From the NCBI GenBank assembly GCA_947579665.1, contig OX388345.1, positions 63,479,454 to 63,543,453 of the forward strand: DNA of 64,000 bases, written 5' to 3'. The notes beneath the pieces were generated by a model. The model was not told the origin of the DNA and ran no database searches. It saw nothing but the letters and a program-made list of their open reading frames with translations. The stretch is from Sympetrum striolatum. Lineage: Eukaryota; Arthropoda; Insecta; Odonata; Libellulidae. Within the stretch, counting starts at the first letter, position 1. Every line of letters starts with the position of its first letter. Positions 10,816 to 24,131 of the stretch are shown in pieces. A program made the translations under genes and the position numbers.

Positions 10816-12284
10816 GTCAACATCACGAAATAGTGAGGCAATTATGCTAAATAACCAAAATAAGTCACTTGACGAGATTATGAAAATAATCTGAGGTGAA
10901 ATTCAATTTTTCAAATAACTTATGATTATATTTAGTTAATTTTAGACGATTACAGATTTTTATTTCATTATTATATACTTAAAACCATACAGTATTATTC
11001 CTTTTGGAGACTAACCTCGGTTTTGTAGAGAGTAAACAAAACCCCGTTTCGAACGTGCTATTGGACTCGAAGACAGCAAATTCCGCTTTTGTTTTAATCG
11101 AAGACACAAATCTCTTATCTTTTCACGTAATCACCATTTTGGGATCTCGGAAATTTTTGCTCCGATTCTAGTGAACCCGAAAATTTTCTTGTCTTCAATG
11201 GTCCCAAATATTTGGGGGAATAAAGTTGATAAGAGGTCTGAGGGAACAATGGATTGAAAAATGTTGTCAGTAGTGGCAGAGAAACTTTGGATTTGGTAGC
11301 GATCCCGATACTCTCGCTTTTTTCCATTTAGTTGCTACGTAACCTGGTAAAATTCAATGGCTCCAGACTCATGAGTAATGGTCACGAAATTTTATTTTTC
11401 CTCAAATTTCCAATTTCAATCTGATTAAATTGGAACATTTAAGCATAATCTGAAAAAAAAACATTTCCCATTGAATCGTTATAGATTTGTTTCCAATAAA
11501 ATAAGCTAGTTATCAGGAGCTAATGATGACCAAAAATATCTAGGACAATCGCGCAATTCATTAAACTTTAGGAAGAACTTAGATAAATTTTACGTAAATT
11601 TTTGAAATAACAATGCTACCCCGAAATTGAATTTTTTCTTCGACAGCAAATATTTAGATATTTCATGCAGCATTTAAAAACTGTAACTCAAGCGAGAGTC
11701 TTTCTTTTATCACATGAACATTGATGTTTAGTGGTGTGGCGGTTGCAAACTTTTAATGGTAGCCGCAGTTATAATTTCTGAAAAGCTGGAAATTGATATC
11801 GAATGGGAAGCAAGAGAGGGTATATATTTTCACATTTACTGAAATGAATAACTTACCTTAGGGAATAGCGGGCAGCCAATTGTCATTTTCTTCAAAGTGA
11901 GCAGACCAGAATAGGTCTGACATGAAGAGTACCTAATGTAAAAAATCGGGGTAGACTGAGCGATACACATTATTAATCGTTAAGTGATATTGATAGCAAA
12001 ACCTGGAAACCAAAACTGTAATTGACTCATGATCTTCTGCATGAGACATCTATTGGTAATTTTTTTAATAGAGGAGTTAATAATTATTTGCTTTCTAATC
12101 TATTGATTCTCAGCCTTTAGTAATGAAATTATTTGCATTTTGACCATTATAGTTTCCATTTTATGACCTCATGGGTATTTTTTGAGGAATTATTCACATC
12201 GATATCTACCTGATATTGTTTTCCCCATTCCTGCTTCAGACGCACAATTTCTTCAATTATAATTCAATTAAATAATAATAATTG
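10816..12284. other. Non-coding stretch, nothing named
   Basis: A+T-rich with scattered short open frames and no family motif, tRNA, or clear inverted repeat. Confidence 0.3.
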
Positions 12285-12335
12285 AATAAAAACTATGATA
12301 ATTTTGATGTTTTTAAAATAATCATAGTTTTTATT
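12285..12335. repeat. Hairpin, 21-bp arms and 9-nt loop
   Basis: AATAAAAACTATGATAATTTT (12285-12305) is the reverse complement of 12315-12335 except for one base. The flank just left contains a second, smaller inverted repeat, ATTCAATTA/TAATTGAAT. It could be a tiny MITE remnant or a chance A+T-rich palindrome; no target duplication is evident. Confidence 0.6.
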
Positions 12336-13492
12336 TTCTACAGATTACCATGCTTTTTTATTATTCTTAATAATCTCCTCTCAGGAATTAGAGAGGATAT
12401 AATGAAATTTTTTAGATACTGGTTAAGGTATTTCTACATATTAGTTGTTACATTAATATTTATGTAGTTAGTGCTAGGCAAGGACCAAATGGAATATTGG
12501 AATTTTTGGCCCCAATTTCACCCAACAAAGAATTTTTTTATATTTATAATTCTTTTCGACGGAACAATCGAGGGTGTTAAAATATTCCCCTGAATTTCTT
12601 AATCTTTTAGTTTCATATGCGAAGGAGATGGTCTCTTTTCGAACTGCGTGGAGAAGTCTTCAGTTTATTTCAAACAGTTCCGTTCATACCTCGAGGAGTG
12701 CGCCCTCACATTTCCTGATGACAGGAAACGTCAATCAGATGATAACCATAATAACCATAAAAGGGCCTCGCTATGTATCGATTATTTTCCGATTGCTTCT
12801 AATAAAGCGCTCAGCAAAAAGGTTAGCGACTCCTCTATTCTAAATTAAATCCTCCTGCTGGAGATGCAGACTCGTTATTTATTTCAAGGCACTCCAGTTT
12901 CTCCGTTTAGACTTAGCGCTCGAGCGACGTACTTTCGAGACCTTCGGTATCATCTGCAGTGGAGGTGGTGACTTCCTACCTTTGAGGAGACGGGTTTACC
13001 GGCCTTCGACGCAGAGTTTTGGACCAGAATACCCTTACCAAGGTCGAGAAAATTTTCGAATTGAATTTTCAAGTTGTCCATCGCAATGGACAAAACTTCG
13101 CTAATAGAATTAGTTAGACTAGAGAGAATTTTGTGGGATCAACGAAGTGAGTATTATCACAACCGTGATATCAAAACAGCACAAAAAACATTTTAAATCG
13201 GTGGTAGTCGTAAAATTTTGCGGTAAACCTTCGTAACTGCTCACAAGTTTTCAATTATTCTCCTTCTTTCATCTCTTCGTAATATTCATGCATCCAGATT
13301 CGCCGGTTCTTAAACATATCTAGATAAATATTAATTTCACATAATAAATAATCGATCACATCGCCTTCCGAATCGCTCATTTTATTAAGTTGAGGTACAC
13401 GTGTTTCCAGAGAAGAAGCTGCGTCGGGAGCAGATTTTCCGCGTCCACTGACAGAACGTCCAATGTAAGTGTAGCAAGGGGTTTAGTCACGT
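12336..13492. other. Non-coding stretch with GC-richer patch at 12.6-13.1 kb
   Basis: Overlapping open frames at 12574-12848 lie in two phases without known motifs. The patch around 12.85-13.1 kb is GC-richer and could be a decayed exon or a conserved regulatory block; the sequence alone does not decide. Confidence 0.25.
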
Positions 13493-13829
13493 ATTTAGAG
13501 GGGTTATTACCAAAGTGGGCAATGACGCCCAACTAGGGGCGCTGTAGTAATCCAAGGGGCCTCTTGTTGCTGCGGTATTTTATTCCCATTTTATCATATT
13601 TCCATTTCTACCCAATTTTACTGGGCTCTAGGCAGTAGTTAAATATTATATATGTAAATACTATAATGGTTTGGTGGAACTTTCAAATATTGTAGTTTTT
13701 ATTTTGCTTTTTATTTATTATTTGTATTTGGTCTTACAGACAATATTTTTTATAGATGTTGGTTGGGGGGGATGGTATGGATATTAGGGGGTGGTAGCAT
13801 GAAAAAGTTTTGGAAACACCGATTTAGAG
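13493..13829. mobile_element. hAT-type non-autonomous element, 321 bp plus TSD
   Basis: A perfect 8-bp direct repeat ATTTAGAG flanks the element (13493-13500 and 13822-13829) and fits the hAT target preference nTnnnnAn. The left end starts GGGTTATTACCAAAGTGGGC and the right end, reversed, starts CGGTGTTTCCAAAACTTTTT. These resemble hAT ends of the type CAGGGTTTCCCAAAC and match each other at about 9 of 15 positions. Inside are a GGGC...GCCC hairpin and GGGGCGCTG-like segments that are common near hAT ends. There is no transposase. The termini are partly decayed, while the duplication is intact. Confidence 0.75.
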
Positions 13830-14305
13830 GTATTTTTTCGCCCTCCTGTGATACTGGCATCAACTATAAGTTATACAAATACGTTCTTTTCAGTCTGGGA
13901 ATAATTGAACTATCACAAATTACTAGGAGACTTTTAGAGCAGGTAATACATTAAAAATTAATATAATTTAAAAGGCGTTTGGTATTATGTAGTAAAATAG
14001 ATGAAGACCGCAGTCGGAGATTTTTAATATGGCTTGGGGTAGGGCTTCGGGGATCAATGTTGACCGGGATCCAAAGATTCACAGAACATTCGTCTTACGT
14101 CTTATGCTTTCAGTACATTATTTATTTTTCATTTTTTTCTTATTGTCTTTGTGCAATTTCATATAAACTCTATGTTTTTGATTATTTTATTCATTCTCAG
14201 CCTAATGTATTTATCGTTTTATTATTCTTGAAATATTCTTATGTGTTTTACCTTTTTTTTACGCTACAATTCCTGCAATTTAGAATTAGTGTCATTTATG
14301 AAGAT

Positions 14306-14323
14306 ATTTGATTTGATTTGATT
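14306..14323 (+). repeat. (ATTTG)n microsatellite, possible LINE tail
   Basis: Three and a half ATTTG units end a pyrimidine-rich A+T stretch. Short pentamer tails like this close many LINE copies, and the stub at 10.1-10.4 kb ends in a comparable ATTTA series, but I recognise no ORF2 sequence immediately upstream. Confidence 0.4.
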
Positions 14324-14654
14324 GCTTGTAGTGAATGTGTATTTTTTCCCTCTCTTTTGTATAATTTTTATCTATTTTCTGCTTGTTTTTCATAACTCCT
14401 TTTATTCTCCTTCTTCACAAAATATAATTTTCCATCTGTAGGTTTCGCAGGTTTTTTACACTCCCCTTCCTGTGATTTTTTTCCTTCAGTGGAAATTTTT
14501 TCCTGAACCCTCAGCTTAGGTTTTTTTTTAATCCACAGACTAGTTTTCTTCGTGTACTTTAGCAAACTATCTCTTTCTTTCTGTTTCGCATATGACGATG
14601 AGTTGAATGTAAGAAGAAACTTTCTAGTCCCAATCTCGCCCGAAAAAAGGCCAT

Positions 14655-14675
14655 TTATTATTATTATTATTATTA
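14655..14675 (+). repeat. (TTA)7 microsatellite
   Basis: Seven uninterrupted TTA units, an ordinary simple repeat in A+T-rich DNA. Confidence 0.9.
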
Positions 14676-17029
14676 CATTTTATTCTCTGTCCTCTTTTAA
14701 AAAATCATAAATAATTCAATTAAGAGCTTCCGCTCTATGAAGGGCGAATGCTCTTAGTATATTTCTTACGAATATGTTACGCCAATTTTAATGGATATTT
14801 TCCATAATTTATTTCCTTTCTCTTCATCCATCTGGAGGCATTTGAAGTTCACTATATTTTTTTACAATTTCAACCTATTCGAAACTCCTAAGATCCTTAT
14901 CTGAAATTCTTATATTCAGTATCCTCAAAAATCTCCCAAGTTATATTCAGAACGACGACGCTGTAAAAAGCTACTTTTGTTAGTAATGGACACCAGAGTA
15001 ATTTTGATGCACGCAAAGTACTTACGTGAATGTGATGCACCGGATTTCTTTGGTGGAGAGAATGTCTAGGTACAGGCGTAAACAAATATTATAGTGAAAT
15101 CTACGTTAGTTATTGAGATATCGTCGAATTAAACCCGAAGATTTTATTCAAATAATCGCGTATGAGGAAATAATTCCCTCGCTTTATCCTCTGCCATCAG
15201 GTTTTGCCCTTCGTCTTGACTGTAATAGTTTATTTCCAAACTCATTATCATCTTACCTGTTATGTTAACGCGGGATATCTTTCCCCAGATTCATAATTTT
15301 TACGCATCAGAAGTTTCCGTATGAAATAAACATAGGAGAAGCGAAACAGCAGAGTTATGTGTTTAACACACATGCGTCCTTTCTCCATCGTGATTTACAC
15401 ATTCATGGTATGGATTTCATTGACCTTTTTGTAACTTTTTACCATATTCCAGATATTTCTGTAACAAGTTACCTCATCCATTTTTTTGCGGCAGTGTGTT
15501 TTCATAACATTAATTCGTAACGGTCTTAGATAATGGAGTGATACAGTGACTGAAACGAATATTCTCAACTATGTAAATTTGTTATTTCACCCTCGAACTT
15601 CCTTAGTCTTGTCATTTATGTGGTTCCGTAACAACTCACTTGTGTCTCGCATCTATTTACCCCTTCCACTCAGTAGGTCAAGCTTTCATCATTATATAAG
15701 AAAATAAATAAATTATTGAACCCAGCCATTTATAATGAGATTTAATCTAGTGGTACTAGAAACTAAATTCAAGGTAAATTGTAACGTGTAACTTAATTGA
15801 GGATTAACTTCTGGGAGGCCATATCTTATAAAATTGATAAGGGTAGAATTTCAGTATGTTAAATTGAAAATTAATGGCTTGGAAATTTTGTACGTATAGC
15901 AGCAAGAAAACGTTCGAGCGATTTGTAAGTAAGCGTAAGTATTTCACATAATATTAGTAAAAGCTATATCTTAGTTTGATTTTGAATATTTAAGTTTTTA
16001 GGCCTACAACTTAAGTAGGCTACAGTAATCCTACTTAAGCAATTATTATCCACAGCTAAGTTAGTTTTACTTTCTAGAATCGAGCATCTTAGCCATACAC
16101 AACAAGCAGAAGTATTGGCTTTGCACTATTACACTATTTGATGTGTACTACGTTAAGACAGAAGACAACTTTCTGTTTACCAATGCTATTATTTATTCAA
16201 ATTCTGGCAATCGTAACTAATTAGTTTTTTATTACATTGATTGGACGACGTTTGGGTGTTAATGCGCCTTTACTACATCATTTATCAATCGTTCTCATTG
16301 AAAAGGATGAAATTTGAGGGTAACTGCATTATTACCATCTCCCAATATTTATTTTACTTGTGATTAATTTTAAAAAATTCCCATGCAAGATAAATCGAGA
16401 AATGTCAAATTAATTGAAAATAAAATTATCAGGTCCTTAATCTCATGGATGGCATTTCCATTCTCTTTCATTTTTACTAATTTTGAAATATCTTCCTTGA
16501 CAGAGATTTTTGTGTGATATTTAGAGAAGAGGAAGTGATTGTGAAATTCTAATTCCGTATTATTTATTACGACCTTTGACTTTAATGGAGTATATACTTA
16601 CCTTTGGGTAAGGTTACTTACAATGAATCAGCTTTCCAACGTGAGATCTTCGTCCGAATTAATGTGGCGTGGTTAGAAATTATGCACTCAAAACTCATTG
16701 AATTCTGCACCGAGCTTTCTCCATTGTAGAGACTGTAAGAATTAGGAAATCGTGAAATCCCTCCTGTTAATAAGGAAAAGGCCAGTGCAGACAAAGAGAC
16801 TCCAAATTAATTCAATTAATTTTGCTTCCTCTCATTTTCAGGATCGATTTGATGCTCTCAAGTATTTAATCACGAACGATATTCTTTAAACGGATTTGAT
16901 ACGTTCCATCGATGAATCCTTCTCCTAAATGAAATCCTTAATTTTCAAAAATTTAATGGTTCAACGCATTAATAATCGGAGAAAGAGGATATAAAACTCT
17001 TAAATTACTAGAACTTCATACTGTAAAAA
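14676..17029. other. Long A+T-rich stretch, nothing named
   Basis: No coding, RNA or repeat feature that I can support. Several TTAATT/CAATTAATT clusters near 16.8 kb are typical of homeodomain-type sites but also of A+T-rich background. Confidence 0.3.
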
Positions 17030-17368
17030 CTATGAATTATTGTTATACACATCTTGATGTTCTATTTGGTTTACTGTTTTGTATTTTAGTTTAAACAAAG
17101 CCATATGAACCTTCATACTCACGATAAATGAAGTGAATTCTTTACTACTCAACAACTTCAGGTCTCGAAGTATTTCTTCTCTAAACACGTCTACCTTTTG
17201 GTATATACTTTCACTCTCTTTATCTTTCTTTTTAAAATCGTCTATCATTTTTATTGGTGTTCTTTCCCTTCCTCTTCTACCCAACATTTTTCTCTCCATT
17301 ACATTTCCCATCGGATATGTCCTTCTCAGTATGTGACTGATCCAGCTCCTTTTTCTCCTACTAATCAT
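17030..17368 (-). pseudogene. Non-LTR retrotransposon ORF2 C-terminal remnant
   Basis: The minus-strand frame opens with MISRRKRSWISHILRR and continues through VMERKMLGRRGRERTP and MIDDFKKK. This follows the conserved C-terminal pattern of many animal LINE ORF2 proteins (RR.R.WIGH.LR...L...LEGKM.GKRGRGRPR..WIDD..). About the first 60 residues are recognisable; the rest, to residue 112, may be terminal or frameshifted sequence. Upstream on the same strand the frame is interrupted by stops, and there is no reverse transcriptase, so it is a dead, 5'-truncated or decayed copy. Its orientation is opposite to the stub at 10.1 kb and its C-terminal type differs, so two LINE families are represented. 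Confidence 0.7.
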
Positions 17369-20300
17369 TTCTATCCTTGTCTCTCCTCAATCACGGAATC
17401 AAGCGATTGGACCGTTGCTTAATCCATTTCGTTATTTGAATTTTATATAAGTCAGAATGAAACTTCTTCCTTCGTTTTATTATGCGTCTCAAACTTAGAG
17501 TTAACCTGATAGTGAAATGACATAAGTAGTGCGTATAAGAAATTGAACTTACTTTGAGAAAATAGCGTTATTAATACTTATTTTCCGGATTACGTTATCA
17601 GTATTTTGTATTATTTGGAACGGCTGAATTTACGCACGTTGAGTCGATCAAAATCGCTACTTATGTCTGAATGCTTGGAAAATGTACAACGAGAATTCTT
17701 TTGTCATTTAATAACTATGTTTTATGACTATTTATCCTCTCAAAACTAACATTAAAATAAAGTTTTAGATTTTATGCATAAGGTTTTCTGTGGCATAGAA
17801 GTTTAAGATTATCAATTATATTTCGATCTCATTTTAATAGAATGGATTCTATCTTGATTTTATTTCAGTCAGAAGCGACTAATATTTAAAAAATAATTAC
17901 ATGAAATCGAGTAAATGCTGTGAAGCATCAAAAATACCAAAACAAATCTTTTCGTTTGCCCTGAATATTTATCTTAATCATTAGAATGATTAGAAGTCCA
18001 TCACCATCTTTGTAGGTTAATAAAAGTCATATTTTTATATAACCTGCTGCGCTTATGCAACCGAGAAATATATCAAATCTTCATTAAAATAGCACATTGC
18101 ATCAAACCTCTCATATTTATGAAATATTGGTCAGTGAACTTCTCGGCATACATTTGTTCTAGAAAAAGGAAGACTGCTGAGAATTATCTATTACTGGCTA
18201 TCAACATAAATTATCTTTTATAATATCTAACCTTGACTTAAATCACTTTCTCGAAGTTATTATACTCTTTGCTTATTCATAAATAATGGTTCGGTATCGT
18301 GACCTTTTACTTTCAAATTTCATAAATTCTAGTTTTAATTGCATTCATTTCGTGTTCTTCAGTTAGTCTTGGGGTAAAATAATTAGCGGTTCCACATTTG
18401 CATATTCATCAACTTTGCATTGCGTGTTCGTTTATACTTTCAGAAATGATGATAGTATCAAATTTGCCGGTTATAATTCTCAATATACTTTGACTAAACT
18501 TCATAAGTTTAACTCTGAATATTTACATACTTTTCAAGATGATTCACAACGTATTTTAAATTTCACCAAGATGCCGCATTATATCTTCGACCCAATTGTA
18601 ACACCTGAATTAAATATTTGGAAACCTGGTGTGCGGAACTTAGAAGAAAGCAAGATTGAGTCTTTACCTTCATCTTTATTATTTGTCGATTTTAAATTGT
18701 TACCTTATAGTTGTTCATCATTTATTCTTAAAACATTTTTTTTTCGGCGCATTTAAACTAGTTTCACTTTGATTATCCAATTTAATTCGTTATATTACGA
18801 GGAAAGACGTAATTTTCTCTTCAATCATAATATTTTCCGATGCATCACAGATGGCCAATAGGTTTAATCGAGTTCTGAGGGATGTTCGTATATGTATATT
18901 GAATCTGAAAATTGGGAAGATTCGAGTATCTCTAGTTTAGAATTTAACTTTACAACATGAAATTTATCTAAAACATTGATCACAGAAATCATAGTTTTAA
19001 TAAAATACAGAAACGACTAGGGAATACAAGTACGGTTATATATCTTTTTCGTGCATTCCAAAAGATTCCATTTCCGATAGATGGGATAGTATTTTGCAGT
19101 CAAAGTGTTTTTATCGCAGTCGATAGCTGTGAGGGATATGTTATGTTGTTATGGGTAGGATGTGCTAACCACCTGTATTATACTATATTATTGTATTTCT
19201 TTATTAAATTAATTAAGAGATTAAAATGAATTAATTTTATGATCGCCATGCATTTTCTCTGTTATTTCTTTCCTAAGGTCCCTTGCAACATTTATCGATC
19301 GTACTTTTCATATTGGAGGAGTTTAAATTTTCAATTATTTAAGATGTAGTCCACACTAAACCTAGCGAATTATAAATCATGTGCGGTCGGAATAAGATGG
19401 AATTACTCTTCGTTATCTTGCGCGGCTCAACGTAACCAGCTACCTTCAAGCCCCTATTGGTCGTAGCCAACCTTGGGGATTTCCTAGCGGCGGCATTAAA
19501 GGACTGATTGAAAATGCTAACGGTGGAGGAGAAGCTCGTCTCCTTCCCAGAGTAATTTATCTATTGTCGAGGCTACGGTGTTTTTTTTAAGGAAGATCAC
19601 GAGTTAAATTATAAAATAGAATGGCTACCAGAACTATCATAGATGCATTTGTGCTCAGCACATGCATTACGTGCTTGCTTCTTCTCTTCATAATTCTGAT
19701 TAAATCATTGTTAAATGTACTGCCATTAGCAATAGTAGCTGTTCCAGACAATCAGATGCAGGCTCAGTCTCCAAGTGTCCCCAAGAAAGAATACAAGTTT
19801 CCTGGTGTAGCACTTACGATTACTAAATTGTTTAAGTAATCGAATCGGGCAAATACTTGATCTTTTCCTCGTATTTTTAAATTACTGAAAAAACAGTACT
19901 ACTTATAAAATTACTAAAATGTTACCGATGATTAATTTATAACTTAAATGTAAATATGAATTTACTCTTAACATATAAATAGATACTTATATTCGCAATC
20001 AATGTAAATTTATTCTAAATTAATGTAATAATTAGGTAAAATTATATTAATATTATAAATAAAATGATATATATACAGTTATATTAGTTATCGCAATCCA
20101 ACTTAACATTCTAACGTGATGTCTTTGCATATGAAAGTTTACCTCGTATATACTATTTTAATATTTTTTGAAGGTCAGTTTGTGATGTCTATAATAATAT
20201 AGATGGATAATTATTACAATTAAGCTATAAGATATAATTAGCGTATGTATTATGTATGTACATGCATTTGATGAACTTAATTTTTCTTCGATTTCATTCT

Positions 20301-21837
20301 TATCAAATTTTACATTCTGGTACCTCCTTATTTTTCGCTTTCATATTTTAAGTTCTATAGTATATTGATAGGTTTACAACGCATTATAACTCTCAGTTAA
20401 GCCTCATATTTCGACTTGCTTACTTATTAATACAGGAATTACATTTTCTCTTGTTAATTTATAAATATTTATAGAGGAGACATAAAATAAATAGAAGCAT
20501 GCGATAAAAAAGGCAAGCTCAAACTCTGTTTCGCATATTTTTTCAATGAAATTCTTATTTTATTTTTCGTGAAGGAGGAAATATTTGTATTTCTCCTTTG
20601 GATGCAGACAGAAGAGGTGAGTCTATCTGAGCATTTCAATTAAGATCCTTAGTCCAAGAACACGCAATTATTACACCATTGGGCTTTTGTCTCTGAAATA
20701 GATTGATGCAGTTCCACTGTTGTTTCCGGTCATATCATGAAATGCTGCAATGGAACTGACTTCCGTTATAACCGCCTTCCGTATAATGCTGAAGGGCATT
20801 TTCCCGTAAATAGTGCACAGCTTACTTATATGATTCCCGTGCACTGTATATGTTCTTAGAAATTTAATTCAGAATTGCTGGTTAGGAATTTTGATACAGT
20901 TAATAAAAAATTAAAAATGAAATTCAATTATTATTGATTATGTATCAGTTGGTTATTTTTGGGTAAATTGATTTTTGTGCACCATATTAGTATACTGTAC
21001 ATACCATGAATAATTATCTGCTATAAGTATGCTATATGCTTGATTCTTACCAAATTGACAAATTACTCTGCGGAAATACGAAAAATCGAAAAAATAGAAA
21101 TATTAAAGTAAACACCTATTTTGTCTTTTTCACGCACTAAAATAGTGCGATTTTTTTCTACATAAAATCTAATTTTCTATCCGAATTCGCAGATTTCACA
21201 ATTGTAAAGTCCTGCAGAACAATAAAGAAACTGCATAAACCGGTTTGGACGTGACTGCACCATAATCATATTTTTTGTCGCTATTGTGCGGTATCGTATC
21301 AATCAGTATCAGTAATTGGTTAATTACCTGCAGTTGTCGACTTTCAAGATTCAATTTGAGCCTCATTGTATCTCGCAGATTACCTTAAAATAAGAATAGC
21401 TGTTACTTGAAAAGTAATCATGACACCTCGCCGTATCTAAATAGGGGGGCTGCATTTTCCAGACCATGCGGTAGTAAAAGATGTACGATTGATAATAAAT
21501 ATGGAGGATAATGTCATTTCTAACAAAGTACTAAGCTTGCAGCATTTTTAAATTTCCTTCAAAGTGCTTCAAACTTGAAATTGACTATCACAGAGGATCA
21601 GACTATAAGACTTATTATTTCAAATGGATGTAACGTCATTGGATGCTGCTATAAAAATTTATTCACCGTATTTTTTATCACGCCTTGTATAATATAGGGC
21701 GCGATTGCCATTAATAAACTTTCTTTTTTTTACAGATAAATATACACACGATTTATGTATAGATAGTCTGCAGCACAGTCTTTTGGGCCTGACGTGAAAA
21801 TTAATTCGGTATTTTCTTGATATTACCATGCTCTAGT
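17369..21837. other. Long A+T-rich intergenic stretch
   Basis: I find no gene. A 113-codon frame at 18415-18756 and a 72-codon frame at 19621-19839 have no family motif, splice context or coding-like composition. The patch near 19.4-19.6 kb is GC-richer. Confidence 0.35.
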
Positions 21838-22105
21838 TTCGCCCCTCTTTGTGAGTATTTTCCTGCTGTGGATTATTTCCGAAGATAATACCTTGGGATT
21901 TAAAAAAATATTCAATGTCCTTAAGTTTTCCTCTCTATTTTTATTTACCTTTTCATTATTTTTTTTTACTAATGTCATTGACAACAGAATAGATAGAGAG
22001 ACCTTTTTGTCTCAATCTCTTCTCAGTGAAGACCCAATAACAAAGGGTGATTTCGTTGTGAAGAGTATTATTTGAACTCGTTCATCCATCAATATGGCTT
22101 TGCAA
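21838..22105 (+). repeat. Unnamed dispersed repeat, copy A
   Basis: This segment aligns along its length, with indels, to 29578-29860 in the same orientation. Shared landmarks in order are TATTTTCCTGCTGTGGAT (TGTTTTCCTACTATGGAT in copy B), GAAGATAATACCTT, CCTTTTCATTATTT, GATTTCGTTGTGAAGA, and ATCAATATGG. The copies have diverged strongly and neither has an open frame in common, so this is an old interspersed repeat or an ancient local duplication. No termini or target duplications are visible. Confidence 0.75.
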
Positions 22106-22203
22106 TCAATCTTTTATGCTACGAATATCTAGAATACTCATTGCACGATAAGTGATTTACTATCCAAGCCTGGAACTATCATTACTAAGAGGAATTTTTT
22201 CAT

Positions 22204-22270
22204 GGGATCGTTTAGAGCGAGCTCAGAATATCAGACAACAAGACAATAGACTGGGTTCGAGTCCCAGTAA
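22204..22270 (+). repeat. tRNA-like relic with intact B box
   Basis: GGTTCGAGTCC at 22254-22264 is a consensus Pol III B box inside a perfect T arm (CTGGG/CCCAG). About 40 bp upstream GTTTAGAGCGAGCTC partly resembles an A box and D arm. The rest does not fold as a tRNA, so it is a SINE head or a tRNA pseudogene. Confidence 0.45.
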
Positions 22271-23688
22271 AGTCGCTGTTTTTAATTTCTTGTACAACCT
22301 TGGGTTTAGACGCATACTTTCTTGAGCAACGTTAAAGTTACTTTCCATCGTTTAATAGACAACAAGTCTGACTTGTGAAGATGATCTTCCCATTCTTGTA
22401 GCATCAGCACACCAAGTTAAATTTCATTTCTCCCCACTCTGATTCGAACTTTTTCAAATTAAACTCTCACTCAATGATGCGTGAGTTTCGTAATGGCACA
22501 TCTTTCAGTTTCACTTACTTCGGAGATTGTGCCGTAAATGAAATATTTCGTGCTTCGTCGCTTCGCCCTCAAAGATTCCCTTCCCAAACTTGTTTTCCTT
22601 TAATTTAAAGGTGTATGCAATACAGAGATAATTTGTGGGACCAGTTTTCTCTACTCACTCTTTTGTTTCTTTGATTGATTTCGTATTCGTTATTAATTAT
22701 CATCATTACTTTGCCAACGATGGTGTTCCACTACAGAAGTTTTGCTACCCATTATTATTTAATTGGTATTCTACAGTAGAGTATGATAGCAATTCATTAT
22801 TTACTTGTGAAATGTACAAACAATTGTTGCTTCATTGTTTTTATCGTTGAATTTCTTAATCGTGGAAATCAATTCATTCAAATTTTTAACGATAATTTTT
22901 CTCTTAAGAGTATTTATATTGTCTTTAAATTCAACCTTCATCAGTTTCTTGTTAATTACTCATTGTTAAGACAATATCGCTCAAAGACATATTAATCTTA
23001 CAGAATAACACAATGACATTCAAAAGTATACAAAATTTCTCAATCTCAATGATGCTTTCCAACAATGAAACCACCTAGAGGTCATCACGTTCGAGATTTA
23101 TGCAATGATTTGTCTTTCAATCATTATTTCATAGTAGAAGAGGTTTCCTTCAATGTTTTATCTTGCGTTTTCATGGCGTTAAATTACCTGCCCGCCCAAC
23201 CCCATGAAAGGCTGAAATAAACGTTTTTGAATTTATTGTAATTATTATTACAAAAACTTTGCAAGTTCATTAATCATCTGGCGGCAGTGCTTATACATTA
23301 CGTATTATATACACACATACAATAGTTCATGGTCAAGTAAAACATAAATATTCCTATTCTGATCAGACAGTATAAGTTTAGGGGAAAACAAAATGTCTGA
23401 CAAGCTATTACCCATGGAGGAAGGGAAGCCACTTGGAAAATCTCCCTCTGACAGAAGTCAAAACATACATAATCAAACATTTTAAAATATTATCCCCCCT
23501 TCATAAATACAAATACATATAATCACATTTTTGTATGATAAACTGAATTTTCTTGATTGCATATGCTTTTATCCTTGCATCTTTAATGTTACGTTGAAGT
23601 GTGATACCATTTAAAGAGGTCCTTTTTTCATTCTTTCACTTTCCTCCGCCTTCCAGATTCCATTTCCTGCTTCCCGAGACGTCTGGAG
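22271..23688. other. Intergenic stretch upstream of promoter island
   Basis: A+T-rich with no supported feature. Composition shifts towards C-rich from about 23.64 kb, where a polypyrimidine stretch leads into the promoter island. Confidence 0.35.
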
Positions 23689-24131
23689 TTGATAGCAACC
23701 TCTTACCTGCTCCTTGACCGCTGCTCCTACCCTAACCCATCCACCATGAATCAACCCATCTTCCCCCCACCACCAACCCCCGTTATCGTAAAAAACACCT
23801 CACATCCCAACCCTCCCCCCTTGACATTCCTGCCTCCCCTTCGAGTCTATACTCCGTGCCGTGGAGATCACGCTTCAGTGAGAGGCAGGTCGTCGTCTAG
23901 CCGTGAGCTGCACACCAGCGGGGGGACCCAAAAAACAGCGGCCTTTCTCCCTCGCCTTCCAGCGCATGCGCAGGTGAACCGAGCCGACTAAAAGAGTCCG
24001 CGCACCTTTGGCCGCCTTCCATCTCCGCTTGCGACGGGCGGAGGAGGTGCTAACTGCCGGTGTTTTACCCGAGTCAGCTGATCCCGCCGTAAACAATAGT
24101 CACAGCGAAGAAGTAGGAACAGGAAGGAGCC
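23689..24131 (+). promoter_or_regulatory. CpG-rich promoter island and 5' UTR
   Basis: A sharp change from A+T-rich DNA to a C-rich stretch (23690-23850) and then a CpG-rich block that ends at a start codon in good context at 24132. It contains an exact NRF-1-type palindrome (separate entry) and a TTCAGTG that fits an arthropod initiator, with its A at 23877; no TATA box stands at the expected distance. This is the profile of a housekeeping-type promoter. The exact start site cannot be read from sequence, so the UTR length is unknown. Open frames here on both strands are by-products of low stop frequency in GC-rich DNA. Confidence 0.65.
23962..23971. promoter_or_regulatory. NRF-1-type site GCGCATGCGC
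   Basis: A perfect palindromic match to the NRF-1 (Drosophila Ewg) binding consensus, located 160 bp before the predicted start codon in the CpG-rich block. NRF-1 sites concentrate near transcription starts of broadly expressed genes. Confidence 0.6.

Noticed and set aside
18415..18756. 113-codon plus-strand frame
   Set aside because: No known motif, A+T-driven codon use, and length within what chance can give in 64 kb read in six frames.
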